Shown: positions 33,762 to 43,367, counted from the first letter of the stretch. The stretch: DNA of 64,000 nt from Paenibacillus sp. 481 (GCF_021223605.1 NZ_CP075175.1:1592001-1656000); one strand, 5' to 3'. Notes: generated by a model not told the origin, from the sequence alone. Numbers and translations are program-made.

Positions 33762-35300
33762 TTATTTAATTGGCATGAAAATGCTTGTACCAGGGCCGAT
33801 TTCCCAACCAAGGAACATCCATGCGAACAACATGATCAACCAACCGATTGTAAATGCAATCGTGTATGGAACCATCGTTGAAATGAGTGTTCCGATACCC
33901 ACTTTTTTATCATACTTCTGCGCAAACGCAATCACGACTGCGAAGTAAGGCAACAGTGGCGAAATAATGTTCGTTGTTGAATCCGCAATCCGATACACGA
34001 GCTGCGTAAATTCCGGCGTGTAACCCAACTGCATCATAATCGGTACGAATACCGGTGCCATAATGGCCCACTTTGCAGATGCTGATCCGATAAACAGGTT
34101 AATCACACCTGAAATAAGAACAAAAATGAGAATAAGCGAAATACCTGTTACACCGCTATTTTGAATGAATTCAGCACCTTTAATCGCCAAGATCATGCCC
34201 AAATTCGTCTTACCAAAGTAAGCGACGAACTGTGCAGCAAAGAAGGCCAATACGATGTAAGAACCCATCGTAGCCATCGTGTCCGACATTTGCGCAGACA
34301 CATCTCTAGAGCTGCGAATCGAACGAGTGACGACGCCGTACACTACACCTGGTACGAGGAACATGATCAAAATAACAGGTACCAAGTGTTTAAAGAATGG
34401 AGAGCTGACAATATCTCCAGTTCCACGCAATGGACCCCAATCTGGAACGACAAGCAAAGCAAGCACTACGCAAGTAGCTACAAACGAAGCAAGAGACAGC
34501 CATAGTCCGCGAACCTCTTCTGGTTTCAACTTCTCGACCTTTTCTTGCGTACCGCCTGTATACGTACCCAAGCGTGGCTCGACCAATTTATCCGTTACAA
34601 ACGTACCAATAATCGTAATTAAAAATACCGACGCAGCCATGAAATAATAGTTGCCTGCGAGATTAAAGCTTTCTGCATATGCAGGATCAAGCGTTGCCGC
34701 AGCCGTACGAGACAGCTCACCTAACATCGGGTCAAGCGACGTTAGCAATAGATTCGCACTGAAACCACCGGATACACCGGCAAATGCAGCCGCCAAACCA
34801 GCGATTGGATGGCGTCCCATACCCGCAAATAGCACCGCACCTAGCGGCGTCAATACTACATAACCCGCGTCAGATGCCATACTGGACATGACGCCACCAA
34901 ATACGAGCGCTGCCGTCATCAATTGACGTGGAGCAGACATAACGAGCGCGCGCAAAGCCGTCGATATCAAACCTGAGCGCTCCGCAATTCCAATACCGAG
35001 CATCGTGACGAGCACGGTGCCAAGCGGCGCAAAGTTCGTAAAGTTCGCAACCGCATTTTCAAAAATGTAAGCAATTCCTTCTTTGCTAAGCAAGTTATAC
35101 ACGGTCAATGTTTCACCCGGTTTGAGCGGATGTTCAACACTTAATCCAATACTGGATAAAATCGCAGATATGACTACAATTAACAGTGCCAAAATAGCGA
35201 ACAACATAACCGGATCAGGCAACTTGTTGCCGATACGTTCTATGCCGTCAAGGATACGCATAAACAAGGTCCTTTTTGGAGCGCTTGCTGACTGATTCAT
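33762..35300 (-). CDS. AbgT family transporter
   Basis: 512 residues from the ATG at 35300, which follows GGGAGGAC. It has about 11-13 membrane segments. Family marks are the N-terminal IERIGNKLPDPVMLFAILALLIV, the APLGTVLVTMLGIGIAERSGLI stretch near 80-100, ASDAGYVVLTPLGAVLFAGMGRHPIAGLAAAFAGVSGGFSAN, and the C-terminal ISGVINLFIGSASAKWAIMAPVFVPIMM with RIADSTTNIISPL. AbgT proteins import p-aminobenzoyl-glutamate in E. coli, while homologues (MtrF, YdaH) export sulfonamides or related antimetabolites. No abgAB hydrolase lies next to it, so direction and substrate are open. Confidence 0.92.
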   Translation of the reverse strand: MNQSASAPKRTLFMRILDGIERIGNKLPDPVMLFAILALLIVVISAILSSIGLSVEHPLKPGETLTVYNLLSKEGIAYIFENAVANFTNFAPLGTVLVTMLGIGIAERSGLISTALRALVMSAPRQLMTAALVFGGVMSSMASDAGYVVLTPLGAVLFAGMGRHPIAGLAAAFAGVSGGFSANLLLTSLDPMLGELSRTAAATLDPAYAESFNLAGNYYFMAASVFLITIIGTFVTDKLVEPRLGTYTGGTQEKVEKLKPEEVRGLWLSLASFVATCVVLALLVVPDWGPLRGTGDIVSSPFFKHLVPVILIMFLVPGVVYGVVTRSIRSSRDVSAQMSDTMATMGSYIVLAFFAAQFVAYFGKTNLGMILAIKGAEFIQNSGVTGISLILIFVLISGVINLFIGSASAKWAIMAPVFVPIMMQLGYTPEFTQLVYRIADSTTNIISPLLPYFAVVIAFAQKYDKKVGIGTLISTMVPYTIAFTIGWLIMLFAWMFLGWEIGPGTSIFMPIK

Positions 35301-35328
35301 CTGACTGTCCTCCCTAGACCAACACAAA

Positions 35329-35351
35329 AGTGTCCTCGTGGAGAGGACACT
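35329..35351 (-). promoter_or_regulatory. Leader hairpin of the abgT transcript
   Basis: A perfect 9-bp stem AGTGTCCTC/GAGGACACT with a 5-base loop, followed on the minus strand by TTTGTG, about 30 bases before the start. It may be a weak attenuator. Function inferred. Confidence 0.4.
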
Positions 35352-35524
35352 CAGCTAAATATTTTTATAATTATATTAAATATTGGCTCACAAATAAACA
35401 AAAATTTTACTTGTAAAATATTGAAATCTAATTCAAGTCTTATTTGAACCCTCTACATCCGTCTAACCAGCTGAACCATTAACATGTTGATGTGGAGCTT
35501 CAAAATACGATATATCCATTTAAA

Positions 35525-35547
35525 AAAGAAGGGGCATCCCTTCTTCG
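35525..35547 (-). terminator. Terminator after the YkyA-like lipoprotein gene
   Basis: AAGAAGGGG pairs with CCCTTCTT, and TTTTTTAAAT follows on the minus strand. Confidence 0.8.
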
Positions 35548-35606
35548 CGCCGATTCTACCCTTTGCTCGTTACGACATCATCTATGTCCTCTATAGATGG
35601 ATATCA

Positions 35607-36278
35607 TTACTTTGATGGGGTAGGCTGCGATGAGATGCCCGCTGCTTTATAAAAAGTCTGCTTCGATGTATTAAATTGCGTCGAATACTCGTTAAACTCG
35701 GTTTTTAATTGCTCGACTTGACGGAACGATGCATTGCGCTCTGAAACGGACGCATTAATATTTTTCAATTTCGTATCTGGCGATTTCAATTGCTCGTACA
35801 ACTTCTGCTCCCGCTCCAACATTTCACCGTAGTGCTTATGCAAAGTTTGGAACGTATCGTAACGCTTCACATAAGCTTGATATGCAGCCGTTGCTTGCTC
35901 TTTCAATTTGGCATCTTCCAAATCGGACAGCGTACCGTCTAATTCGCCAAGCTTCTGACGAGCTTCATCAATCTGCACTTTCACTTCGTCCATCGCTAGT
36001 TTGCGCTTGGCTAATCCTTCTGTCGCGCTAGCAATTAACGTTTGCACGTTCTGATTCGATTTTACACCTTCATTAATAATGCTGCTATATTGCTGCTCGT
36101 CATGTTGTTCTAACGATTGCAAGGAAGCCATCGTTGTCGTAACAGCTGCTTCCGCCGTAGCCGCCTGTTCAAATGCGTTGAAAATTTTCGTCGTTGCAGA
36201 TGTACCGCAACCTGTTAACACTACTGCTACCACGAGCAGCAACAGTGCAAAGCGTCCCCAATTGTGTCTGCTTCTCAA
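35607..36278 (-). CDS. YkyA-like cell-wall-binding lipoprotein
   Basis: 223 residues from a TTG after AGGAGG. The signal ends in the lipobox LTGC (Cys near 24), so it is lipid-anchored outside the membrane. The rest is nearly all helix with heptad patterns (about 35-200), including KRKLAMDEVKVQIDEARQKL and EREQKLYEQLKSPDTKLK. This matches the 'putative cell-wall binding lipoprotein' family typified by B. subtilis YkyA. The end is Ser/Pro-rich (SSQPTPSK). It sits 25 bases after the CE4 deacetylase gene, so the two may act together on the envelope. Confidence 0.82.
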   Translation of the reverse strand: MRSRHNWGRFALLLLVVAVVLTGCGTSATTKIFNAFEQAATAEAAVTTTMASLQSLEQHDEQQYSSIINEGVKSNQNVQTLIASATEGLAKRKLAMDEVKVQIDEARQKLGELDGTLSDLEDAKLKEQATAAYQAYVKRYDTFQTLHKHYGEMLEREQKLYEQLKSPDTKLKNINASVSERNASFRQVEQLKTEFNEYSTQFNTSKQTFYKAAGISSQPTPSK

Positions 36279-36303
36279 GCTACTAACCTCCTAAAATACT
36301 AGC

Positions 36304-37170
36304 TTACAACTTTTTATCATCATGGAAGTTGACCATAAAATGAGCATTCTCGTTATATACTTCGAACTCGTAGCCTTGGCTTTTAATATATTCAATAATG
36401 GCCGGCATAGCTTCCATCGTCTGCTTGCGCTCATGTAGCAAAATAATTTCTACATCTTTCGTCAATCCAGACTTCACAATGTCTACAATCCGATTCGGGT
36501 CGTTTGGATATTTCCAATCAAACGAATCTAGCGTCCAGTCCCACAACGTAAAGCCGGCTGCTGCGATATCCGCTCTGAACTGCTCACCGATTTGTGGGGC
36601 ACTGCCGTAAGGAGCACGAATATTAGTTGGCTTTACACCTGTTAGCTGATTCACAATTTCTTGCGCCTCTTTGAACTCGTTCACAAAGTTCGTAGAACCG
36701 CCGCTCTTATAGAGCTTGTTGTATTCATGTGTCATACTATGAAGCCCAGGATAGTGCCCTTCTTTGGCCATACGCTTAACAGCGTCGCTGTATGTATGCA
36801 TATTTTGGCCGAGCATATAAAAAGTCGCCTTAATATCATGCTGCTTCAACATATCTAGCAACTCATTCGTAAATTTGCTAGGCCCGTCATCAAACGTCAA
36901 GTACGCAACTTTACGCTTCATCCCGTTGTATTCCTTCGGTGTCGCTTTTTCTTTAGCGGCCGATAAAAATACAGGCACTTCTGTAACCGCAACCTCACCG
37001 CTTTTTACTGCCTTATCGTCTGCAAACAACGCCGTACCTATCTTATACACACCAAAACATAATCCGATTATTAAGCCTAGCAATACTAAGCGGCCAATAA
37101 ATTTTTTCGGATTCAATCTTCGACCGCCTCGACGACGGCTGCTGGCCGCCATCACACTTCGCTCTCGCAT
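36304..37170 (-). CDS. Membrane-anchored polysaccharide deacetylase (CE4, PgdA-like)
   Basis: 288 residues with a basic cytoplasmic N terminus, one membrane anchor (about 26-50) and a NodB domain. Motifs are AYLTFDDGPSKFT (Asp-Asp), GLHSMTHEYNK with two metal-binding His residues, IRAPYGSAP, WDWTLDSFDWKYP and ILLHERKQT with the late His. The full five-motif set suggests an active peptidoglycan or chitooligosaccharide deacetylase. A regular wall N-deacetylation role (lysozyme resistance or sporulation) is expected for the family. The gene lies upstream of the YkyA-like lipoprotein on the same strand. Confidence 0.9.
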   Translation of the reverse strand: MRERSVMAASSRRRGGRRLNPKKFIGRLVLLGLIIGLCFGVYKIGTALFADDKAVKSGEVAVTEVPVFLSAAKEKATPKEYNGMKRKVAYLTFDDGPSKFTNELLDMLKQHDIKATFYMLGQNMHTYSDAVKRMAKEGHYPGLHSMTHEYNKLYKSGGSTNFVNEFKEAQEIVNQLTGVKPTNIRAPYGSAPQIGEQFRADIAAAGFTLWDWTLDSFDWKYPNDPNRIVDIVKSGLTKDVEIILLHERKQTMEAMPAIIEYIKSQGYEFEVYNENAHFMVNFHDDKKL

Positions 37171-37340
37171 CTTGTAACCCTTCCTTCTAACGACTTATTT
37201 CGACACCTACTATAATATAAATCTATCAAAAGCGTATTACAGAAACGTTACAAGATCTAGGGAAATGTTAGGAATATAGAAACATTGTTGTTACTACATA
37301 CGGATTATGGAGAGATGTGGCGGAATACGGCGAGATATGG

Positions 37341-37390
37341 ACAAAAAAAAGAGACGGCAACAGCATGACGAGCATGCTCTTACCGTCTCT
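37341..37390 (-). terminator. Terminator after the hydroxyacid dehydrogenase gene
   Basis: AGAGACGG (37350-37357) pairs with CCGTCTCT (37383-37390), with inner AGCATG/CATGCT. TTTTTTTTG follows on the minus strand. Confidence 0.88.
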
Positions 37391-37398
37391 CTAATGCG

Positions 37399-38400
37399 CT
37401 ATGAAACGACATGTTGCGGCTGACCGCGTAAAAAATGTTGAATATTGCTCGATGCGATTTCAAGCAAGCGGCTACGAGCCGCTTGTGAAGCCCATGCGAT
37501 ATGCGGCGTAATGATAAGCCGCTCGTGGCCCTCAGTTCCTGCTAACAGCGGATGATTCGTTGCTGGAGGCTCTTCGGACAGTACATCCAGCATAGCTCCA
37601 GCGATTGTCCCCTGCTCCAACGCAGCGAGCAACTGCTGCTCGTGGACAAGCGCACCGCGTGCTGTATTAATGAGCAGCGCACTTCGTTTCATTTGCTGCA
37701 AAAAGCGCTCGTTAACCATATGACGCGTGTCATCGTTTAACGGGCAGTGCAGCGAAATGACGTCGGCTTGCTGCAATAACTCTGCCTGCGAGACAAAGCT
37801 AACATGAGGATGGTCGACTTGACCGCGATTGCTGCGGCTCGATACGAGTACCTTCATGCCAAATGCTTGCGCCAGTCTAGCAACCTGCTGGCCGATGAGA
37901 CCGAAGCCAATAATGCCGAACGTCAAGCCTGCGAGCTCTGTCTGGCTCGTGAGCCAGAAGCTGAAGTCCGCTTGACGGGACCATTCTCCCGCCTTCACCG
38001 CATCGTCGTGCCGCTCGATGCGATGGCACCAAGCAAGCAGCAAGGCAAATACGAATTGCGCCACTCCTTCCGTGCCGTATGAAGGTACATTCGTCACGGT
38101 AATATGCCGCTCTCTTGCAGCCGCTACGTCTACGACGTCATACCCCGTCGCCAAGACGCCGATATAACGTAAGTCTGGCAATTGTGACATCGTTTCAGCC
38201 GTTAAGCGCGTCTTGTTCGTCAGCACAATCGCCGCGCCCTGTGCCCGATCTATGACATCTGCTGGTGCTGATCTGTCATACACTTGCAGTTGTATGTGAT
38301 CAGCTTGGTAACCTGCGGCTTGCACCGCTGTATTAACGGTATCCCAACTTAAATCTCCCGGATTAAGCATTAAACCATCAAGAACAACGATGCGTATCAT
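37399..38400 (-). CDS. D-isomer-specific 2-hydroxyacid dehydrogenase
   Basis: 333 residues from the ATG at 38400, which has AGGGGAAG upstream. The NAD-binding loop is GIIGFGLIGQQVARLAQAFG. Active-site residues are Arg in INTARGALV, Glu in DVLSEEPP and His in ITPHIAWAS. The GVLATGYDVVDVAAARERHITVTNVPSYGTEGVAQF stretch is closest to glycerate/hydroxypyruvate dehydrogenases. The enzyme interconverts a 2-keto acid and a D-2-hydroxyacid with NAD(H). It is monocistronic. Exact substrate (glycerate, lactate or other) is not determined. Confidence 0.9.
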   Translation of the reverse strand: MIRIVVLDGLMLNPGDLSWDTVNTAVQAAGYQADHIQLQVYDRSAPADVIDRAQGAAIVLTNKTRLTAETMSQLPDLRYIGVLATGYDVVDVAAARERHITVTNVPSYGTEGVAQFVFALLLAWCHRIERHDDAVKAGEWSRQADFSFWLTSQTELAGLTFGIIGFGLIGQQVARLAQAFGMKVLVSSRSNRGQVDHPHVSFVSQAELLQQADVISLHCPLNDDTRHMVNERFLQQMKRSALLINTARGALVHEQQLLAALEQGTIAGAMLDVLSEEPPATNHPLLAGTEGHERLIITPHIAWASQAARSRLLEIASSNIQHFLRGQPQHVVS

Positions 38401-38494
38401 CTCAAGCTTCCCCTGCCCTCTCAGCGATTTACGATGCAACATCTATACGTATTTTGCGCTTATGTGATCAACTTAAGCCTATACCTTCAAGCCC

Positions 38495-38705
38495 GCTACT
38501 GCTCGATTGCTATATACTTCTGATTGATAGCTCGATGATGCCACACTACAGCTAGATACTTCTGTTTAGTTGCTAGATACCGCCACACTGTAGCTAGGTT
38601 CAACTAACTGTTCCATTGCTCGATGATGCTCCATTATAGCTAGATACTACTACTGATCGATTGCTATATACTTCTGTTCAGTTGCTAGACGCTACTGCCC
38701 GATTA
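38495..38705. repeat. Mosaic of short dispersed repeats
   Basis: A 19-base unit CGATTGCTATATACTTCTG occurs perfectly at 38504-38522 and 38658-38676. Between and around lie pairs of GCTCGATGATGC (38530-38541, 38618-38629), AGCTAGATACT (38550-38560, 38638-38648), GCCACACT (38540, 38582) and TTGCTAGA. No open frame of note crosses it. Confidence 0.75.
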
Positions 38706-38720
38706 CGAAGATGTCTCTCA

Positions 38721-40880
38721 CTACTCCTGCTGCTTCGCCATAGCCGCCTTCAGCAACTCACCCAAGTTAGATCCGATCGGCTCCTGCTTCTCAAATTGCT
38801 TCACTAACTTGCGCTCCTCATGCTTGCGCAACTTCCCGCCGCCCTCTTCGAGCTTCTGCGTGATGTTACACGGCAAGCACTGAAAGAACTTGCCTGCCTT
38901 GCCGTCTTTCAGCTCCATCCGCTTATGGCAAGTTGGGCAACGACGGTTAGACAACGTTTTTTCCCCGGAACGTTTGTACTCACACGACTTGTTCGAGCAG
39001 ACGAGCATCTTGCCGCGCTTCGTCTTTCGCTCCATAAGCCGTGCGCTGCATTCCGGACAATGGCTATGCGTCAAATTGTGTGGCTTATATTCCGCCTCAC
39101 TCGTCTTCACCTCTCGTACGAGTTGCTCTGACATGCGACGAATATGACTCATAAAAGAAGCAGAACGAGCTTCTCCACGCGCAATTCGTTCCAACTCACT
39201 CTCCCATGAAGCCGTAAGCTCTGGCGAACGAAGCTGCTCGGAAACAAGGTTAATAAGCTGCGTCCCTTTGCCTGTCGGCTGCAAATGAGAACCTTGACGC
39301 TCGATCGTATCTGAAGCAACTAGCTTCTCGATAATATCAGCACGCGTCGCTGGCGTGCCTAAGCCATGCTTCTCCATTTGCGTCAGCAGCCCCGCTTCTG
39401 TATACCTTGCGGGCGGCTTCGTACGGTCACGGCGTGTAAACAGACGCTTAACAGACAGCTTATCCCCTTTCGTCAGGCTCGGCAGACGCTGATCCTGATT
39501 CCAAGCGGCACGCGCATCTTCTTGAGTCCGCGCTTGTGTGGCGCTTCCCTCATCGTCCTCCACGTCGTTCCAATCACCGCCGTACGCTTCGCGCCAGCCA
39601 GCCTCTAGCATCGTTCTGCCTTTGGCGTGCAGCTTCTCACCTGCAACCTCAAGTGTCACCGTTACTTGCTCGTAACGAGCAGGCTTCAAGAAGAGCGCGA
39701 TAAATCGACGCGCGATGAGGTCATATAGCTTGCGCTCATCCGCAGAAAGCGCATGTAAACGCAGCGGCTCATCCGTAGGAATGATCGCGTGGTGATCAGT
39801 CACTTTGCTGTCGTCCACGATGCGCTTCGTCGTCGTTAGCTGATTACGCAGTAGCGGCCTGACGAGCGACGCATAGGGACCAACCGCCATCGCATCCAGC
39901 CGCTCTTTCAGCGTGCCGACCATGTCCGAGGACAAGTAACGGCTGTCGGTGCGCGGATAGGTTACGATTTTGTGCTGCTCGTATAACTTCTGCAGCACAT
40001 TGGAAGTCTGCTTCGCTGAGAATCCGAAGCGACGGTTCGCATCACGCTGCAACTCGGTTAAGTCGTATGCCAGCGGATGCGGTTCCGCTTTCGTCGTCTT
40101 GTTCAGCTCGACGACAGTAGCCGCTTGGCCCTGCATACGCAGTACGCGTTGCTCTGCCACATTCAAATCAAATAGGCGCGCATCGCCATTGGCCCCGCGC
40201 CACACAGCCTCAAAGCCAGCGAACTCGGCATGCACCGTATCGTATTCTTGCGAGCGGAACTCGCGAATGTCGTGCTCACGAGTAATCAATGTCGCGAGCG
40301 TCGGTGTCTGAACGCGCCCCGCGGACAAAGGCGTCTCGAACTTGCACGTCAATGCACGTGTCACGTTCAATCCAATGAGCCAGTCCGCCTCTGCACGACA
40401 GCGAGCCGACTCGTACAAACGGTCAAACTGATTGCCAGGCTTCAATTGACGGAATCCTTCTTTAATCGCTTTATCCGTTTGCGATGAAATCCAAAGACGG
40501 CGAAACGGCTTATTCCATTTCACCATTTGCATAATCCAGCGTGCGAGCAGTTCGCCTTCACGCGCTGCATCAGTCGCTACAATGAGTTCTTTAATATCCG
40601 TGCGCTTGCACAACTGCTGTACAGCCTTAAATTGATGAGCCGATTCTTTTAACACTTTCAACCTCATCTGCTCGGGTACGATTGGCAAGTCTTCTAAACG
40701 CCACGTTTGAAATTTCCGGTCGTAATCTTCCGGCTCTGCTAAGCCGACCAAATGGCCAAGTGCCCATGTAACGATATAATTAGGACCTTCCATGTAATGT
40801 TTATGTGTGGAGCGACAGTCCAACACGCGCGCAATCTCACGTGCGACTGATGGCTTCTCCGCCAATACAAGTGCTTTCAT
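38721..40880 (-). CDS. topB: DNA topoisomerase III
   Basis: 719 residues from the ATG at 40880, which follows AAGGAAG. The Toprim domain begins KALVLAEKPSVAREIA and includes IVATDAAREGELLARWI. The catalytic Tyr308 lies in IVTYPRTDSRYL. LSAGRVQTPTLA and the GLGTPATRADIIEKL stretch are also present. The C terminus carries two zinc-ribbon motifs (CPECSARL...CSNKSCEY; CPTCHKRM...CLPCN). Type IA enzymes relax and decatenate DNA through single-strand passage. It matches chromosomal TopB of Bacillales. No plasmid or conjugation genes are near, so this is probably the housekeeping copy. Confidence 0.95.
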   Translation of the reverse strand: MKALVLAEKPSVAREIARVLDCRSTHKHYMEGPNYIVTWALGHLVGLAEPEDYDRKFQTWRLEDLPIVPEQMRLKVLKESAHQFKAVQQLCKRTDIKELIVATDAAREGELLARWIMQMVKWNKPFRRLWISSQTDKAIKEGFRQLKPGNQFDRLYESARCRAEADWLIGLNVTRALTCKFETPLSAGRVQTPTLATLITREHDIREFRSQEYDTVHAEFAGFEAVWRGANGDARLFDLNVAEQRVLRMQGQAATVVELNKTTKAEPHPLAYDLTELQRDANRRFGFSAKQTSNVLQKLYEQHKIVTYPRTDSRYLSSDMVGTLKERLDAMAVGPYASLVRPLLRNQLTTTKRIVDDSKVTDHHAIIPTDEPLRLHALSADERKLYDLIARRFIALFLKPARYEQVTVTLEVAGEKLHAKGRTMLEAGWREAYGGDWNDVEDDEGSATQARTQEDARAAWNQDQRLPSLTKGDKLSVKRLFTRRDRTKPPARYTEAGLLTQMEKHGLGTPATRADIIEKLVASDTIERQGSHLQPTGKGTQLINLVSEQLRSPELTASWESELERIARGEARSASFMSHIRRMSEQLVREVKTSEAEYKPHNLTHSHCPECSARLMERKTKRGKMLVCSNKSCEYKRSGEKTLSNRRCPTCHKRMELKDGKAGKFFQCLPCNITQKLEEGGGKLRKHEERKLVKQFEKQEPIGSNLGELLKAAMAKQQE

Positions 40881-41042
40881 CCAATTCTTCCTTCCGTTAT
40901 GCGTACTATGCTGCTTATTATACCATGGGATAGCAGTAAGCACGGTATGGATAAGCAGCCTTCATTTTCAGTCCTGTTCAATAATTTCCCGTAAAAGTGC
41001 ACAAGCTAAACAAATGGCAAATGGACGAAAAGGAGAACACCG

Positions 41043-41657
41043 ATGAAAGACAGTTACGCGGGATGGCACTGGAATAGCTGGAAAGACACCGTCTTGTTTT
41101 TTTATAAATTTATACGAACCCCCCACTTAATTGGCAGTCTCATTCCTAGCTCACAAGCACTAGCATTACGCATGATGGAGCCTGTGAATTGGCACACACT
41201 TGAGACGATTGCCGAACTCGGAGCTGGCACAGGCGTATTTACGAAGCATGTTATGCAATACAAACGTGCAGAATCGACCTTCCTCATTTTTGAACAAGAT
41301 ACGGATATGCGTAAGCGGTTGCTCCAACAATATCCGCACGCTGTTATGGGCGAACACGCAGAACATCTGCTTAGCGCCATGCAGCAGTACGGGATTTCCA
41401 CCTTAGACGTGGTAATAAGCGGACTTCCGTTTGCCATATTTTCGAGCAAGCTCATTGATGACATTCTAGATCAAGTCGAACAAGCACTAAAGCCTGACGG
41501 GTTATTTATTGCCTTTCAATACTCGGTTCATATGCGCAAGCGGCTGGCACAAAAATTCGACATCGACCACATCCGCTTCGTACTGCCAAATATACCGCCC
41601 GCTTTTGTTTACGTGTGCCGGAAACGTTCTTCCCTACCTTTACTGATTATGGAATAA
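41043..41657 (+). CDS. SAM-dependent methyltransferase, phospholipid N-methyltransferase-like
   Basis: 204 residues. FFYKFIRTPHLIGSLIPSSQALALRMM near 19-45 is a signature of the PmtA-like group. SAM motif I is IAELGAGTGVFTKHVM (about 56-71), followed by FEQDTDMRKRL and DVVISGLPFAIFS as motif IV. Members act on phosphatidylethanolamine, but close Firmicute homologues are often untested. AAAGGAG precedes the ATG. Divergent from topB. Confidence 0.8.
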   Translation: MKDSYAGWHWNSWKDTVLFFYKFIRTPHLIGSLIPSSQALALRMMEPVNWHTLETIAELGAGTGVFTKHVMQYKRAESTFLIFEQDTDMRKRLLQQYPHAVMGEHAEHLLSAMQQYGISTLDVVISGLPFAIFSSKLIDDILDQVEQALKPDGLFIAFQYSVHMRKRLAQKFDIDHIRFVLPNIPPAFVYVCRKRSSLPLLIME

Positions 41658-41716
41658 ACTATATGATATTCAGAACGTTTATTGCTACATGATCAGTAGA
41701 CAAGGAGTGAACTGAA

Positions 41717-42454
41717 TTGAATCAGGAACTAGTATCCGAGCGACGGGGCGTTGCTCAGCCTCTGCATGAAGATACATTTATGCAAGGTGTAAAAGATTGC
41801 TTACCAACTGTGCTTGGCTATTTAAGCATCGGCTTCGCCGCCGGTGTGCTCGAACGAGCAGCAGGGTTAACGATTATGGAAATTCTCCTTATGTCCCTGT
41901 TCGTCTACGCCGGGTCCGCACAATTTATTACCGCGGGCATGGTGCTGGCTGGCGCTCCGGTGACCGCCATTATTTTCACTATTTTTCTGGCAAATCTTCG
42001 ACACTTGCTGATGAGTGCTGCACTTGCGCCCTATTTTCGCCATCTTCCTATTTGGAAAAATACGTTGATCGGGCTTCAAATTACCGATGAAACGTTCGGT
42101 GTGGCAGCTAATCATTTAGCTAACCGAGCGTTAGGCAGCGACAAGTGGATGCTTGGACTAAACGTAACGGCTTATTTGAACTGGGCTATTGCTAATGTGG
42201 CTGGCGCATTTTTTGGACAATGGATCGCTGATCCGAAAGCATGGGGCCTTGATTTTGCACTGCCTGCGATGTTTATCGGTTTGTTAATCTTGCAAATCTT
42301 AAGCAGAGGCAAGCTGCGTACCGATGTCATCGTTGCCGCTAGCGCTGCCATTATAGCTTTCATAGGCGGTTTAGTAGGTTTGGACAGCTTCAGCATTATT
42401 ATTGCAACCGTAGTTGCAGCAACGATGGGGATGGTGGTTGAAAAATGGAAGTAA
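41717..42454 (+). CDS. azlC: AzlC family branched-chain amino acid exporter subunit
   Basis: 245 residues from a TTG after AAGGAG. Five or six membrane segments are seen. The start of the core, GVKDCLPTVLGYLSIGFAAGVL, and FVYAGSAQFITAGM with FLANLRHLLMSAALAPYF are typical of AzlC. With AzlD it forms a two-part exporter for branched-chain or related amino acids. The two genes overlap by ten bases. Confidence 0.92.
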   Translation: MNQELVSERRGVAQPLHEDTFMQGVKDCLPTVLGYLSIGFAAGVLERAAGLTIMEILLMSLFVYAGSAQFITAGMVLAGAPVTAIIFTIFLANLRHLLMSAALAPYFRHLPIWKNTLIGLQITDETFGVAANHLANRALGSDKWMLGLNVTAYLNWAIANVAGAFFGQWIADPKAWGLDFALPAMFIGLLILQILSRGKLRTDVIVAASAAIIAFIGGLVGLDSFSIIIATVVAATMGMVVEKWK

Positions 42455-42771
42455 GCTGGTACTTATTCCTTATTATTATGGGCGGAGCGATCGTGACGAT
42501 GATTCCACGCGTATTGCCGCTAGTCTTATTAAGTAAAATTCAAATACCTGACTGGGGAATACGTTGGCTTAGTCATATTCCGGTCGCCGTCATGGCCGCT
42601 TTGCTGGCGCATGAGTTGCTGTTGCCGACCTCGGAATTTTCCATTTTACATAATAATTTACGACTGTTAGCTGCTGTTCCCGCGCTACTTGTCGCTTATT
42701 TTACCCGTAGCTTACTTGGTACGGTCACGGTTGGTATGCTAACGATGATGGCGCTGCGCTGGTTCACCTAA
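42445..42771 (+). CDS. azlD: AzlD family exporter subunit
   Basis: 108 residues with four membrane segments. It has the family pattern MGGAIVTMIPRVLPLVLLSKIQIPDWGIRWLSHIPVAVMAALLAHELL and ends in RSLLGTVTVGMLTMMALRWF. It is the small partner of AzlC, with translation coupled through a 10-base overlap. No AzlB-type regulator lies nearby. Confidence 0.9.
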   Translation: MEVSWYLFLIIMGGAIVTMIPRVLPLVLLSKIQIPDWGIRWLSHIPVAVMAALLAHELLLPTSEFSILHNNLRLLAAVPALLVAYFTRSLLGTVTVGMLTMMALRWFT

Positions 42772-42890
42772 ACGAAATCGTTTTTCTTCACCTTTATATT
42801 TAATTTGTGCAAAATTTAATTGATAACAATATAATGCCGTGTTATAAATAAAGTGAAGTTAAAAAAGCGGAACCCGAAGGAGCGAATGAA

Positions 42891-43367
42891 ATGTCGAACC
42901 TCTATGATATGGAAGTGAACACGCCTGCTGGCGAAGCAACATCGTTGCGTGAATATGAAAATAACGTTCTACTCATCGTCAATACAGCAAGCAAATGTGG
43001 CTTTACGCCGCAATTTAAAGAGCTGCAATCGCTCTACGAAACGTATAAAGAGCGCGGCTTTACCGTACTTGGCTTCCCTTGCGATCAATTCGCCAAGCAA
43101 GAGTTCGACAACATGAATGAAACGATGGAGTTTTGCCAGTTGAATTATGGCGTTTCGTTCCCTATGTTCGCTAAAGTGGATGTAAAAGGTGAGCAGGCTC
43201 ATCCTTTGTTCTCTCATTTGACGTCTGCGAAAAAAGGGCTACTTGGCAGCGATGTGAAATGGAATTTCACCAAGTTTCTCGTTGATCGCCAAGGCCGTGT
43301 CATTGATCGCTACGCCCCGCAAACGAACCCAAGTAAATTGGCGAAAGATATTGAAGGGCTGCTGTAG
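42891..43367 (+). CDS. Glutathione peroxidase-family thiol peroxidase
   Basis: 158 residues. Peroxidatic Cys36 lies in NTASKCGFTPQ. Gln70 (LGFPCDQFAKQE) and Trp124 (VKWNFTKF) complete the catalytic set. A further Cys82 (MEFCQLNYG) is a likely resolving residue, so thioredoxin rather than glutathione is the probable reductant, as in BsaA/GpxA of Bacillales. It detoxifies peroxides in the cytoplasm. GAAGGAGCG precedes the ATG. Confidence 0.93.
   Translation: MSNLYDMEVNTPAGEATSLREYENNVLLIVNTASKCGFTPQFKELQSLYETYKERGFTVLGFPCDQFAKQEFDNMNETMEFCQLNYGVSFPMFAKVDVKGEQAHPLFSHLTSAKKGLLGSDVKWNFTKFLVDRQGRVIDRYAPQTNPSKLAKDIEGLL

Noticed and set aside
38495-38705. CRISPR array
   Set aside because: The repeats are of mixed length, irregularly spaced and imperfect, with no cas genes nearby.
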